Source of the DNA: Calothrix sp. PCC 7716
Lineage (GTDB): Bacteria > Cyanobacteriota > Cyanobacteriia > Cyanobacteriales > Nostocaceae
NCBI RefSeq assembly: GCF_019977735.1
Contig: NZ_AP025018.1
Location: forward strand, 2,418,001 to 2,482,000
Length of the DNA stretch: 64,000 bases
Direction of reading: 5' to 3'
The notes under the pieces: generated by a model
Database searches by the model: none
What the model was told of the DNA's origin: nothing
What the model saw: only the letters and a program-made list of their open reading frames with translations
Made by a program: the position numbers and the translations under genes
Shown here: piece by piece, positions 18,548 to 25,703 of the stretch
Position numbering within the stretch: position 1 is the stretch's first letter
Layout of the letters: the number at the start of each line of letters is the position of its first letter

Positions 18548-18650
18548 ATATCATGTCCGGTTGATTGCCCATAATTCTCGACAATGTAGAGACGCGATTA
18601 ATCGCGTCTCTACGAGGATTTTATTACGGTTACGTAACCGGACATGATAT
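18548..18650. mobile_element. 103-bp nested palindromic element (MITE-like)
   Basis: Outer 15-bp perfect inverted repeats (ATATCATGTCCGGTT at 18548-18562, AACCGGACATGATAT at 18636-18650) enclose a perfect 28-bp palindrome at 18586-18613 built from GTAGAGACGCGATT and its complement. The inner palindrome recurs at 33273, 38423 and 42887. The structure suggests a short non-autonomous element into which, or with which, the 28-bp palindrome spread. Confidence 0.75.
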
Positions 18651-18696
18651 CGCATAGTATGCGTAATTTGTCAACACCTTCTACTCGACCGGCGCT

Positions 18697-19074
18697 CTAG
18701 GACACCATACTTGAATGCCCAGCTATAATCTGCCAAGTTCCTTCCCCAGACTGAGACCAAACCCTGGTAAAACGAAAAATGCCATTTGCAGGTGTGCCAT
18801 TGTAGCTGCCCGATATTTGCATTTTTACTGAGACTATCGCCACATCACCTGTTAATAAAATATGCTGCTCGGAAGCTAACAACGAGTTGAGTTTAAGGGC
18901 GCCTGATTTATGACCTGCTAAGTCCTCTTCTTTGCCTACCAAATGTCCCTGGTGGTTTGTAAAAATTAATCGAGATGATAGCAGTTCATCTAGTGCTTTC
19001 ACATCAGAGTTAAGCATTGCCAGCCTGAGCTTTTCTTCTGCCTCGATGATTTGATGCTCAATTTGATTATCCAT
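18697..19074 (-). CDS. DUF4440 / NTF2-like protein
   Basis: This 125-residue protein has the NTF2-like cone fold typical of DUF4440: an N-terminal helix (EHQIIEAEEKLRLAML), a central LDELLSSRLIFTNHQG and a C-terminal FRFTRVWSQSGEGTWQIIAGHSS. Members bind small ligands or act as association domains; the ligand is unknown. Its ATG overlaps the clpP stop by one base (TAATG), so it is translated from the clpP message. Confidence 0.88.
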   Translation of the reverse strand: MDNQIEHQIIEAEEKLRLAMLNSDVKALDELLSSRLIFTNHQGHLVGKEEDLAGHKSGALKLNSLLASEQHILLTGDVAIVSVKMQISGSYNGTPANGIFRFTRVWSQSGEGTWQIIAGHSSMVS

Positions 19075-19685
19075 TATCTTGCTGCTATTAGTTCGGGATG
19101 AATCGTCAGAGTTGGGCGCTCGATGACCCGATCTACCAAGCCATACTCCACTGCCTCCCGTGCCGACATAAAAAAGTCTCGGTCGGTGTCAAGCTCAATT
19201 TGCTCCTGAGATTTCCCCGTATAGTTAGCCATCCGCTCATTGATCTGCCGTTTCAGGTAGATAATTTCCTTGGCTTGAATCTCGATATCCACTGCCTGCC
19301 CCTGCGCGCCACCAGAAGGCTGGTGAATCATAATCCGCGAACTTGGTAAACTGCTGCGCTTGCCTTTAGCACCCGCACCGAGCAAAAAGGCGCCCATACT
19401 GGCTGCCATGCCATAGCAAATCGTGCAAACATCTGGACGAATATGGTTCATCGTGTCATAAATGCCTAAACCTGCTACCACAGAACCACCAGGAGAATTG
19501 ACGTACAGATAAATATCTTTTTGAGGGTCTTCTGCTTCTAAAAACAGCATTTGCGCCACAATTCGGTTAGCTGTATCCGAGTCGATTGCTTCTGCTAAAA
19601 AAATAATCCGTTCTCGCAGCAAGCGAGAGTAAATATCGAAGGCTCTTTCACCTCGACTCGATTGTTCAATTACGGTAGGAATCAT
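19074..19685 (-). CDS. clpP: ATP-dependent Clp protease proteolytic subunit
   Basis: This 203-residue serine protease subunit has S96 in [11 protein letters not shown]121 in IHQPSGG and D170 in TDRDFFMSA as its catalytic triad. It forms the tetradecameric chamber served by ClpC or ClpX chaperones. Cyanobacteria carry several clpP paralogues, and no clpX or clpR is adjacent, so I cannot say which one this is. It is the first gene of a two-gene unit with the DUF4440 gene. Confidence 0.96.
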   Translation of the reverse strand: MIPTVIEQSSRGERAFDIYSRLLRERIIFLAEAIDSDTANRIVAQMLFLEAEDPQKDIYLYVNSPGGSVVAGLGIYDTMNHIRPDVCTICYGMAASMGAFLLGAGAKGKRSSLPSSRIMIHQPSGGAQGQAVDIEIQAKEIIYLKRQINERMANYTGKSQEQIELDTDRDFFMSAREAVEYGLVDRVIERPTLTIHPELIAAR

Positions 19686-19773
19686 AATGTGGAGTTCTCC
19701 AATGAAGTGGACGATTGGGTAATGGAACTTTTAATCGATTATTAATTGCCCATTACCAGTTACCGACGTAATT

Positions 19774-20202
19774 TTAAGCCACCAATGCTAATACATCTTC
19801 GATTTCTAGCAGACGCTTGAGGTAGGATACACTCTTCTTCCATCTGTAGCTCATGGTCATGCTGCTTTGAACATCAAGAGCCGTTTGAATTAGCGTTAGC
19901 TTCACTTTAGGCCCGTACTGCTCCAGCTTGAAGCGGACGTGACATGGCACAGTTCCAGTTACATCGGATGAACTAAAGGTATAAGAAAGTAGTTGCGGCG
20001 CCTGGGATTCCAATACTTCACCAATGCTTTCGGTCTCGCCATCCTGGTTGACATGCTGCACGGATGAACCCACCTGCCAGTCAGACTGAAGTTGCCCAGA
20101 GGACCAATACTGCTGGGTGAATTCTTCGCTGACGATTGCTTCCCAAAGTTGTTCGAGCGTGGTAGCAATATAGGTTACGTAAACGAAGGTGGGTTTATTC
20201 AT
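19774..20202 (-). CDS. SRPBCC/AHSA1-domain protein
   Basis: This 142-residue protein has a START-like fold: VYVTYIATTLEQLWEAI, EEFTQQYWSSG, WQVGSSVQHVN and a C-terminal helix. AHSA1-like proteins encoded next to small ArsR regulators are common and probably bind a hydrophobic ligand. The gene lies 27 bp downstream of the ArsR gene and is presumably in its operon. Confidence 0.92.
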   Translation of the reverse strand: MNKPTFVYVTYIATTLEQLWEAIVSEEFTQQYWSSGQLQSDWQVGSSVQHVNQDGETESIGEVLESQAPQLLSYTFSSSDVTGTVPCHVRFKLEQYGPKVKLTLIQTALDVQSSMTMSYRWKKSVSYLKRLLEIEDVLALVA

Positions 20203-20229
20203 GTTTAGTCTCCTTGGTATTTCTAGTTG

Positions 20230-20535
20230 TCAACCTTCGAGATTTCGCTTTAATTGACTCAATGCGTCTAGTTGAGGGCGTTCGTATTTACTCAGCCAGC
20301 GATCGTAAATCTCCTGAATCGGTACTGCGTTAAGGTAATGCAGTTTTTCTCGGCCATGCCAGACGACGACAACCAGATTTGCTGCCTCTAGTAGCGTCAG
20401 ATGTTTTGTCACGGCTTGCCGCGTCATGTCAAGGTATTCGCACAGTTCGTTTAATGTTTGTCCATTATGGGCATACAACTGGTCGAGCAACTTTCTCCGA
20501 CTCGGATCGGCAAGGGCTTTAAACACTGCATCCAT
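20230..20535 (-). CDS. ArsR-family winged-helix repressor
   Basis: This protein is about 101 residues long from the ATG at 20535 (MDAVFKALADPSRRKLLDQL). The winged helix reads TLNELCEYLDMTRQAVTKHL. There is no metal-binding ELCVC motif, so the signal is probably not a metal. Upstream in-frame starts exist at 20544 and at a TTG (20553), but these overlap the -10 box TATAAT. That implies a leaderless or very short-leader transcript using the start chosen here. It is cotranscribed with the SRPBCC gene. Confidence 0.92.
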   Translation of the reverse strand: MDAVFKALADPSRRKLLDQLYAHNGQTLNELCEYLDMTRQAVTKHLTLLEAANLVVVVWHGREKLHYLNAVPIQEIYDRWLSKYERPQLDALSQLKRNLEG

Positions 20536-20542
20536 GTTTCTC

Positions 20543-20572
20543 ATTATATGCAACCTTTTAGTTGCATGTCAA
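20543..20572 (-). promoter_or_regulatory. ArsR promoter with operator dyad in the spacer
   Basis: Read on the reverse strand, a consensus -35 TTGACA (20567-20572) and a consensus -10 TATAAT (20543-20548) are 18 bp apart. The spacer carries a perfect 7-bp inverted repeat, ATGCAAC at 20548-20554 and GTTGCAT at 20561-20567, separated by 6 bp. This is the expected position of an autoregulatory ArsR operator. Transcription would begin almost at the chosen start codon. Confidence 0.7.
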
Positions 20573-20691
20573 GCAAGTTAATCAAATCCAAAGTCCTTGT
20601 TTGTTACATGAGCGCTGCCAACCCCGACTAGCTTTCAGTTTCAAGAATTAATTACTGATACCCAAGGGAATATTCGCCTCTGTTGTAATAG

Positions 20692-20955
20692 ATTTTAACG
20701 ATTATCAACATTTACTTAAAGCACTCTTATGTTAGAGGGCTAACCCAAACAAGCGTAAAAACCCCAGGAAAAAGCCTAATTAGTCAGGAAGAACTTGAAA
20801 AATTTGACCCTGTGAAGCAACATGAAGCTTTGAGCAAGTTAATGCAAGAGTGGGAAGAAGAAGATGAGGATGAACAAGAACAAACAGAAACTTGGGAATT
20901 TCTTCGTAAAGCGTTAGATGAAGACCGTCTTTCTAACAGACCATTATTTCCATGA
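20692..20955 (+). pseudogene. degraded antitoxin partner of the PIN toxin
   Basis: The frame ending in TGA at 20953-20955 encodes TPGKSLISQEELEKFDPVKQ, then LSKLMQEWEEEDEDE and LDEDRLSNRPLFP. This is like cyanobacterial antitoxins that precede PIN-domain toxins. No ATG is found at the expected start; the frame upstream is blocked by TAA/TAG at 20686-20691. It overlaps the toxin start as ATGA, the normal arrangement for the pair. Confidence 0.6.
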
Positions 20956-21325
20956 GTCAAGTTGTATTGCTAGACTCCGGTTCTTTGGGAATGATAACAA
21001 ATCCAAAAGCATCTTCTGTAGAAGTTCAAGAATGTAAGGGACTTCCAAAAATTTAGTTCTCCATAAAAGTGGAATGGGCATCCTTGCCCGTTCAAACTGT
21101 AGGCGGGCAAGGATGCCCACCCCACAAGAAATTTTTGGGTATTTTTTTATTTGGAAGTCCCTTAGAGGAAGACCAACTGCAGAACCTTCAGCATTAGATG
21201 GTGATGTAATTTTAGCTGCACAAGCAATATTACTAGAAAATGAAGGGTATGAAGTGGTAATTGCAACAACTAACGTAGGACATCTATCACAGTTCATAGA
21301 TGCTCAGGAATGGCGCGCTATTTAA
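20952..21325 (+). pseudogene. PIN-domain toxin gene split by a MITE
   Basis: The 5' part encodes MSQVVLLDSGSLGMITNPKA, which carries the first PIN aspartate (LLDSG). The 3' part, after the inserted element, encodes RGRPTAEPSALDGDVILAAQ and continues to VVIATTNVGHLSQFIDAQEW, which carries the DGDVILAA and TTN motifs. About 70-80 residues of the middle are missing compared with the usual PIN length. A 130-bp MITE sits at the break. The toxin cannot be functional. Confidence 0.75.
21035..21164. mobile_element. MITE with TA target duplication
   Basis: TA-AGGGACTTCCAAA at the left and TTTGGAAGTCCCT-TA at the right form terminal inverted repeats at 21037 and 21162. They are bounded by TA dinucleotides, as expected for IS630/Tc1-type transposition. 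The interior (21071-21128) carries two facing REP-like hairpins (GGGCATCCTTGCCC and GGGCAAGGATGCCC). It has no coding capacity and interrupts a PIN toxin gene. Confidence 0.85.
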
Positions 21326-21452
21326 TAAAATTAGTAGTAATAATGCGCTTGTATTAATTATCCCATTGAGGGCAGGCGCCAATTTTAATCTCTCTCTGTG
21401 TTCTCTGCGTCTCTGTGGTAAAAAGAATTTAATCACTGCACAGGCGAGATGC

Positions 21453-21998
21453 CTATGCTACATTTTTCAAAGCTGGGCACTTTTCTAAAAAGCTAATACT
21501 TTTATTACTTGCATCAGGATTATTTATATGTGTAGGAGTTGGACGAATTATACCGTTAAATAAATCATCTAAGCCGTAGGGTGTGAAAAATTCCCATTCT
21601 CCTTGAATATTTACTCGTACTCCTACTGCTGTGGCTGTGTGTAACCAGTTACTAATTCCATCTTCTGTACTGTCAAAAGTCTGGCGCCCCTCACGCCATC
21701 TTCCAAAGCTAGCTTGGTTTTTAACGTCAAATATATAGTTAGGAAATTGGTTTGTTAAAGTTTCTTTGGCGCCAAGTTCCTGCGAACGTTCCCCAAGAGC
21801 ATCAAAAAAAGCAATATCAAAGTCTTTAATAACTAATTTACAATCATCACTACCAAATATATGGCGCCATACTGTATTACGAACGGCGCCACCTGCCAAC
21901 CACCAGTCAGGAAGTTGAAGTTCTGCAATAGCTGGCAATACTTCACCTACTGGAGAATTTAGAAGTATTTCTTTTAGCTGTACTTGGTTTAATGTCAT
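21453..21998 (-). CDS. nucleotidyltransferase family protein (DUF925 type)
   Basis: This 181-residue protein has a nucleotidyltransferase core: WWLAGGAVRNTVWRHIFG followed by IKDFDIAFFD, with the two catalytic aspartates in the D-x-D motif. The GGAVRN pattern is shared with the COG3575 family, whose substrate is unknown. Its ATG overlaps the TSUP stop by 4 bp (ATGA), which places it last in a three-gene operon. Confidence 0.88.
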   Translation of the reverse strand: MTLNQVQLKEILLNSPVGEVLPAIAELQLPDWWLAGGAVRNTVWRHIFGSDDCKLVIKDFDIAFFDALGERSQELGAKETLTNQFPNYIFDVKNQASFGRWREGRQTFDSTEDGISNWLHTATAVGVRVNIQGEWEFFTPYGLDDLFNGIIRPTPTHINNPDASNKSISFLEKCPALKNVA

Positions 21999-22741
21999 TT
22001 TGCTGGAAACAGAAAGAAGTAGCTAGTTATGGAAACTCCAATGCATGTAATAAAATTACGTACCCATACTGAACTGACTCTACGTGCGAGGAAAGCACTA
22101 CTATATCCACCAATTAAAGCACCAACTGCCATCAAAACCGCACTTGACCAAACAATAATGCCTGCTGCGATGAAGTGAAGTAAAGCACAAGCGTTTAAAG
22201 TCGTTGCTAGCCAGCTTTTTACAGCATTCATCGTGTGAATACTTTTAACACCCATCATTTCTAAAATAGCCAGTATTACAATACCACCACCCCCACCAAA
22301 AAAACCTCCATATATAGAAATCAAGAATTGCAAGATTATTACCAACCACATTGGTAATTGAAAACGATTTTGCAACCAGCTATTAATTCGCTTACCAAAT
22401 GCAAATAGTAACGTGGCAGTTAGCATCAGATATGGAATTAAACCAGCAAAGCTTTTAGAGGGAGTATGCAACAGTATGTATGAACCTATAGTTCCTCCTA
22501 AAACACTTGCTAAAGTCAGCACGAATAATTCCCAGCGACGAATCGTGATATCTTTACGATAAGCAAATGTTGAAGCAGCAGTTCCCACCCACATTGCTGC
22601 TGTGTTCGTTGCGTTTGCTGGTATTGGTGGAACTCCCACAAACATTAAAGCTGGAAATGCAATTAAACCTCCTCCACCTGCAACTCCATTCATGGCGCCT
22701 GCTATTATGGCAACGGTAAATAAAAATAAATTCGATAACAT
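21995..22741 (-). CDS. TSUP (TauE/SafE) family membrane transporter
   Basis: This 248-residue protein has about seven or eight hydrophobic segments and the two TSUP repeats: GAMNGVAGGGGLIAFPAL near the start and IYGGFFGGGGGIVILAIL in the second half. The family exports sulfite, sulfoacetate or other organosulfur anions; the substrate here is not known. It overlaps both neighbours (TAATG with the methyltransferase, ATGA with the nucleotidyltransferase). Confidence 0.93.
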   Translation of the reverse strand: MLSNLFLFTVAIIAGAMNGVAGGGGLIAFPALMFVGVPPIPANATNTAAMWVGTAASTFAYRKDITIRRWELFVLTLASVLGGTIGSYILLHTPSKSFAGLIPYLMLTATLLFAFGKRINSWLQNRFQLPMWLVIILQFLISIYGGFFGGGGGIVILAILEMMGVKSIHTMNAVKSWLATTLNACALLHFIAAGIIVWSSAVLMAVGALIGGYSSAFLARRVSSVWVRNFITCIGVSITSYFFLFPAK

Positions 22742-23481
22742 TAACTTTCCCTCATCGCAACAATTCGCAGGCGCCGATAATCAGCAGTCCAAGTTCCGTC
22801 TTTATATAAGATAGGTTTAAGTTGTTCTTCTACTGTTTTAATTACTTCTTGCTGTGTAGAGTTAGCAAAAAATCTACTAGCGAACATCGTTAGCCAATTT
22901 CTTAAACCTGCTTCTCCATCAGGTAAAGGTGTTGGACGGTCGAATAGTACTGCATAGCTAACATCAAAACCCTGCTTTTCTAATAAGGTGGTGTACTCTC
23001 CAATGCTAGGGAAATACCAAGATAATGGGGATTTAATTTCTAATGCTTGATAAAGTGCGTCTGTAATTAATTTGACGTTACCTTTACCACCAAATTCTGC
23101 AATAAAACGCCCTCCTGGCTTTAATGCACAGTAAATAGAATTTATTACAGCTTCTGCTTCTGGTATCCAATGCAACGTAGCATTAGAAAATACTGCATCA
23201 AATTCTATATCAAATTGGAATGAGCGCGCGTCTGCTACTGTGAATTCTAAATTCGGATAATTCAGCTTTGCTTTTTCCACCATTGCTGCATCAGCATCAA
23301 TACTTGTAACTATGGCGCCATTCTCTGCTATTTTTGCTGTCAGTTGTCCTGTACCACAGCCTACATCTAAGATTTTTTCTCCTGGTTGGGGGGAGAGTAA
23401 GTTGAGTAAGTCTTCACCGTATTTCCAGACGAACGCATGTTTACCCTCGTAAAGGGTTGCGTTCCAAGTATTTTGAAGCAT
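22741..23481 (-). CDS. class I SAM-dependent methyltransferase
   Basis: This 246-residue protein has motif I ILDVGCGTGQLTAKIAENG, motif II SIDADAAMV and motif IV FDAVFSNATLHWI. It resembles trans-aconitate 2-methyltransferase-like proteins, but the substrate cannot be assigned. It is the first gene of the operon with the TSUP and nucleotidyltransferase genes and is divergent from the LysR gene. Confidence 0.9.
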   Translation of the reverse strand: MLQNTWNATLYEGKHAFVWKYGEDLLNLLSPQPGEKILDVGCGTGQLTAKIAENGAIVTSIDADAAMVEKAKLNYPNLEFTVADARSFQFDIEFDAVFSNATLHWIPEAEAVINSIYCALKPGGRFIAEFGGKGNVKLITDALYQALEIKSPLSWYFPSIGEYTTLLEKQGFDVSYAVLFDRPTPLPDGEAGLRNWLTMFASRFFANSTQQEVIKTVEEQLKPILYKDGTWTADYRRLRIVAMRES

Positions 23482-23597
23482 TGATTTTAATTCCTAGATT
23501 TTGTGTGGCGCCTGTATTTACTAGAGTACGTAATATATAAATGTTTGTCCAATATATTTTTAGCTGTCTATTAATATATACAGAATATTACTCCTGC

Positions 23598-23622
23598 GTA
23601 AGGTGGGCAGTGCCCACCCTAC
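23598..23622. repeat. GTGGGCAGTGCCCAC interspersed hairpin
   Basis: GTAAGGTGGGCAGTGCCC followed by ACCCTAC lies between the divergent methyltransferase and LysR genes, within their promoter region. It is another copy of the family at 5869. Confidence 0.88.
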
Positions 23623-23644
23623 TCCTAACTCCTAAATTAATAAG

Positions 23645-24529
23645 ATGGAACTGCGACATTTACGTTATTTTGTGACGGTGGCTGAAGAATTACACTTTGG
23701 ACGCGCGGCAGAACGGTTACATATAGCTCAACCTCCTCTAAGTCAACAAATTCGACAATTAGAAGATGAGCTTGGTTTTCAGTTATTTCATCGTACTAAA
23801 AGAGTAGTACAATTAACTGAAGCTGGAGAAGCGTTTTTATTAGAAGTGCAGAAAATATTTAAGCAACTCGAACAAGCTGTACAAATTGGGCGCCAAACTA
23901 GTCGTGGTGAAGCAGGACAATTAGTAATTGGGTTTGTAAGTTCAACTGCATATAATGTATTACCAGAGATTTTGCGTAAATTCCGTGCTGAAATTCCAGG
24001 AGTCAAGTTAGAACTACATGAACTTACAACTGACGAACAATGGCGCCATTTACGCGAAGGTAAAATAGATATTGGTTTTGTGCGTCCTCCAATTGAAGAA
24101 CCTTTATTTGCTACCGAAACCGTATATAAAGAGCTTCTTATTGTCGCGTTACCAGAAGGACATCGATTAGCCAAAGAAACGAGTGTCTCAATCAAATCTC
24201 TTAGTAACGATGATTTTATATTATTTCCAAGGAACTTTTCCCCTGGTCTTCACGATGCAATGATTAGTTTATGTCAACAAGCTGGCTTTTACCCGAAGGT
24301 CACACAAGAAGCTATTCAAATGCAAACAATCGTCAGCTTAGTTGCTGCACAAATGGGTGTAGCAATAGTACCCTCATCACTTCAACATCTTCAGCGTACT
24401 GGTGTTATTTATAAACCTATCGAAGAGTTTGTTACTGAAGTTTATATTAATATTATCTGGCGCCGCGATGATATATCCCCAATAGTTCAAAAATTCTTAG
24501 AAATTATACTACTTAAAAACAACTTTTAG
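23645..24529 (+). CDS. LysR-family transcriptional regulator
   Basis: This 294-residue protein has an N-terminal winged helix-turn-helix (MELRHLRYFVTVAEELHFGR, AERLHIAQPPLSQQIRQLE) and a C-terminal periplasmic-binding-like sensor domain. It most resembles the BenM/CatM/CynR subgroup. It is divergent from the methyltransferase/TSUP/nucleotidyltransferase operon with a 163-bp gap, so it is the probable regulator of that operon. The effector is unknown. Confidence 0.94.
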   Translation: MELRHLRYFVTVAEELHFGRAAERLHIAQPPLSQQIRQLEDELGFQLFHRTKRVVQLTEAGEAFLLEVQKIFKQLEQAVQIGRQTSRGEAGQLVIGFVSSTAYNVLPEILRKFRAEIPGVKLELHELTTDEQWRHLREGKIDIGFVRPPIEEPLFATETVYKELLIVALPEGHRLAKETSVSIKSLSNDDFILFPRNFSPGLHDAMISLCQQAGFYPKVTQEAIQMQTIVSLVAAQMGVAIVPSSLQHLQRTGVIYKPIEEFVTEVYINIIWRRDDISPIVQKFLEIILLKNNF

Positions 24530-24556
24530 CCCCCTTAATAAGGGGGGTTGGGGGAT
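24530..24556. repeat. CCCCCTTAATAAGGGGG inverted repeat
   Basis: This is a third copy of the palindrome seen twice at 4737-4822, placed between the convergent LysR gene and the next minus-strand gene. Its position suits a bidirectional terminator. Confidence 0.75.
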
Positions 24557-24891
24557 CAATCCTCATCAAGTGCAGGAAAATACTCCTCAAACTTCCACAA
24601 ATCATCTTTATTAGCAACAAACCAAACGCGCGCTTCCTGGTTTAGCTTACTCCACACAATGGACGGCGCCACATCTGGTAAAGCATATCGGTATTCATAA
24701 CCAAGTACTCGCAAATTCTCTAATACATCATTTGGAACACCTAGTCCTTCCCAGTCAACCTCTATATCAATACCTGACATACAGCTAGCTGGGTTATACA
24801 TTAATTGTGCCGTGCGTACTAAATCAGCAAAATGTACAGGTTTAATACCAAGAAGCTGAAGCTCAAGTAATTCCTTATCCATTTGAGACAT
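24556..24891 (-). CDS. conserved cyanobacterial protein of unknown function (111 residues)
   Basis: I start at the ATG at 24891 (MSQMDKELLELQLLGIKPVH); the frame is open from 24921. The protein is acidic, with ADLVRTAQLMYNPASCMSGID, WEGLGVPNDVLENL and a C-terminal WKFEEYFPALDED. No catalytic motif is visible. It stands alone. Confidence 0.65.
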   Translation of the reverse strand: MSQMDKELLELQLLGIKPVHFADLVRTAQLMYNPASCMSGIDIEVDWEGLGVPNDVLENLRVLGYEYRYALPDVAPSIVWSKLNQEARVWFVANKDDLWKFEEYFPALDED

Positions 24892-24989
24892 AATGAAAGT
24901 AAAATAGGTAAATGTTCTCAATTGGATTTACGAACAGAGATTTTATTTTCAGTGACTCCTAAATAACTATCTTAGTTTATTTATTCAGA

Positions 24990-25272
24990 TCAATCCTCAA
25001 TTTTTAATTCAGGCACTTGAGAAAAATCCCTATAGTTTCGTGTTACCACTACTGCATGATTCGCCAGAGCAATTGCTGCAATTCGTATATCTTTCTGTAA
25101 TCGTTGTTTCGATAAAGCTGGAGTTTCTCGTACTAATTGCTGAAATTTTTCACCCGCGTTCTCATCAAAATCTAAAACCATTACTCGTTTAAATAAGGAA
25201 CAGTCCGGCTTAACTTTCCATATAGCCGCACAGTATCTTCAATATTCAGCGCGTTGTTAATTCGCGTTACCC
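24990..25272 (-). pseudogene. truncated and frameshifted VapC (PIN) toxin
   Basis: Reverse-strand sequence near 25272-25195 encodes GWVTRINNALNIEDTVRLYG, then KLSRTVPYLNE, in one frame. The frame then shifts by one base to give MVLDFDENAGEKFQQLV and on to RIAAIALANHAVVVTRNYRD, then FSQVPELKIED. These align in order with the middle and C-terminal parts of VapC toxins of the type ending LTRNxRDFxxVPxLxxE. The N-terminal third with the first catalytic aspartate is missing. The 3' end of its antitoxin gene is directly upstream. Confidence 0.7.
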
Positions 25273-25581
25273 AGCCATTAAACAATTCACACGTTCGGCT
25301 CGAAGTTCTGCTGTAAGCTCTGCAAACTCTTCATCTCCCTCAAACATCCCAATAAAATCAGTCCAAGGATTATTAGAAACTTCTAACGTTAGCACTTCAA
25401 TATTTAATAGTCTTGCTTTAACCTTCTCTTGCAAAGCTGTTATAGCTGCTTCACGACTATCACATAATGCTAGACAATTACTCAATTCTGGTACAGATTC
25501 TATAAAATCGCCTGATTGAGTTTTTTCAACCAGAACCCGAAGAAATAGCCCATTTGGACTTGCGACTGTTAAAAGATTCAT
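25267..25581 (-). CDS. antitoxin-like protein upstream of broken VapC
   Basis: This 104-residue protein has a HicB-like alpha/beta start (LFLRVLVEKTQSGDFIESVP, CDSREAAITALQEKVKARL) and an acidic tail typical of antitoxins paired with PIN toxins (NPWTDFIGMFEGDEEFAEL). Its last residues (VNCLMAG) may come from the deletion joint that removed the start of the toxin. With the toxin dead it is an orphan. Confidence 0.65.
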   Translation of the reverse strand: MNLLTVASPNGLFLRVLVEKTQSGDFIESVPELSNCLALCDSREAAITALQEKVKARLLNIEVLTLEVSNNPWTDFIGMFEGDEEFAELTAELRAERVNCLMAG

Positions 25582-25620
25582 AAACTACTTATAAGCATTA
25601 CAAAAACATTTTATCAGATT

Positions 25621-25700
25621 GTAGGGTGGGCACTGCCCACCTTACCCACTCTAGTCCTATAACTAATAACTCATCCGTTACATCCGTTCTATCCGTTGCC
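25621..25700. repeat. GTGGGCACTGCCCAC hairpin plus ATCCGTT repeat
   Basis: GTAGGGTGGGCACTGCCC then ACCTTAC (25621-25645) is followed by TCCGTTACATCCGTTC and TATCCGTTGCC (25673-25698), a second family also present near 11800 and 49880. They lie between convergent or tandem minus-strand genes. Confidence 0.8.
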
Positions 25701-25703
25701 AGT

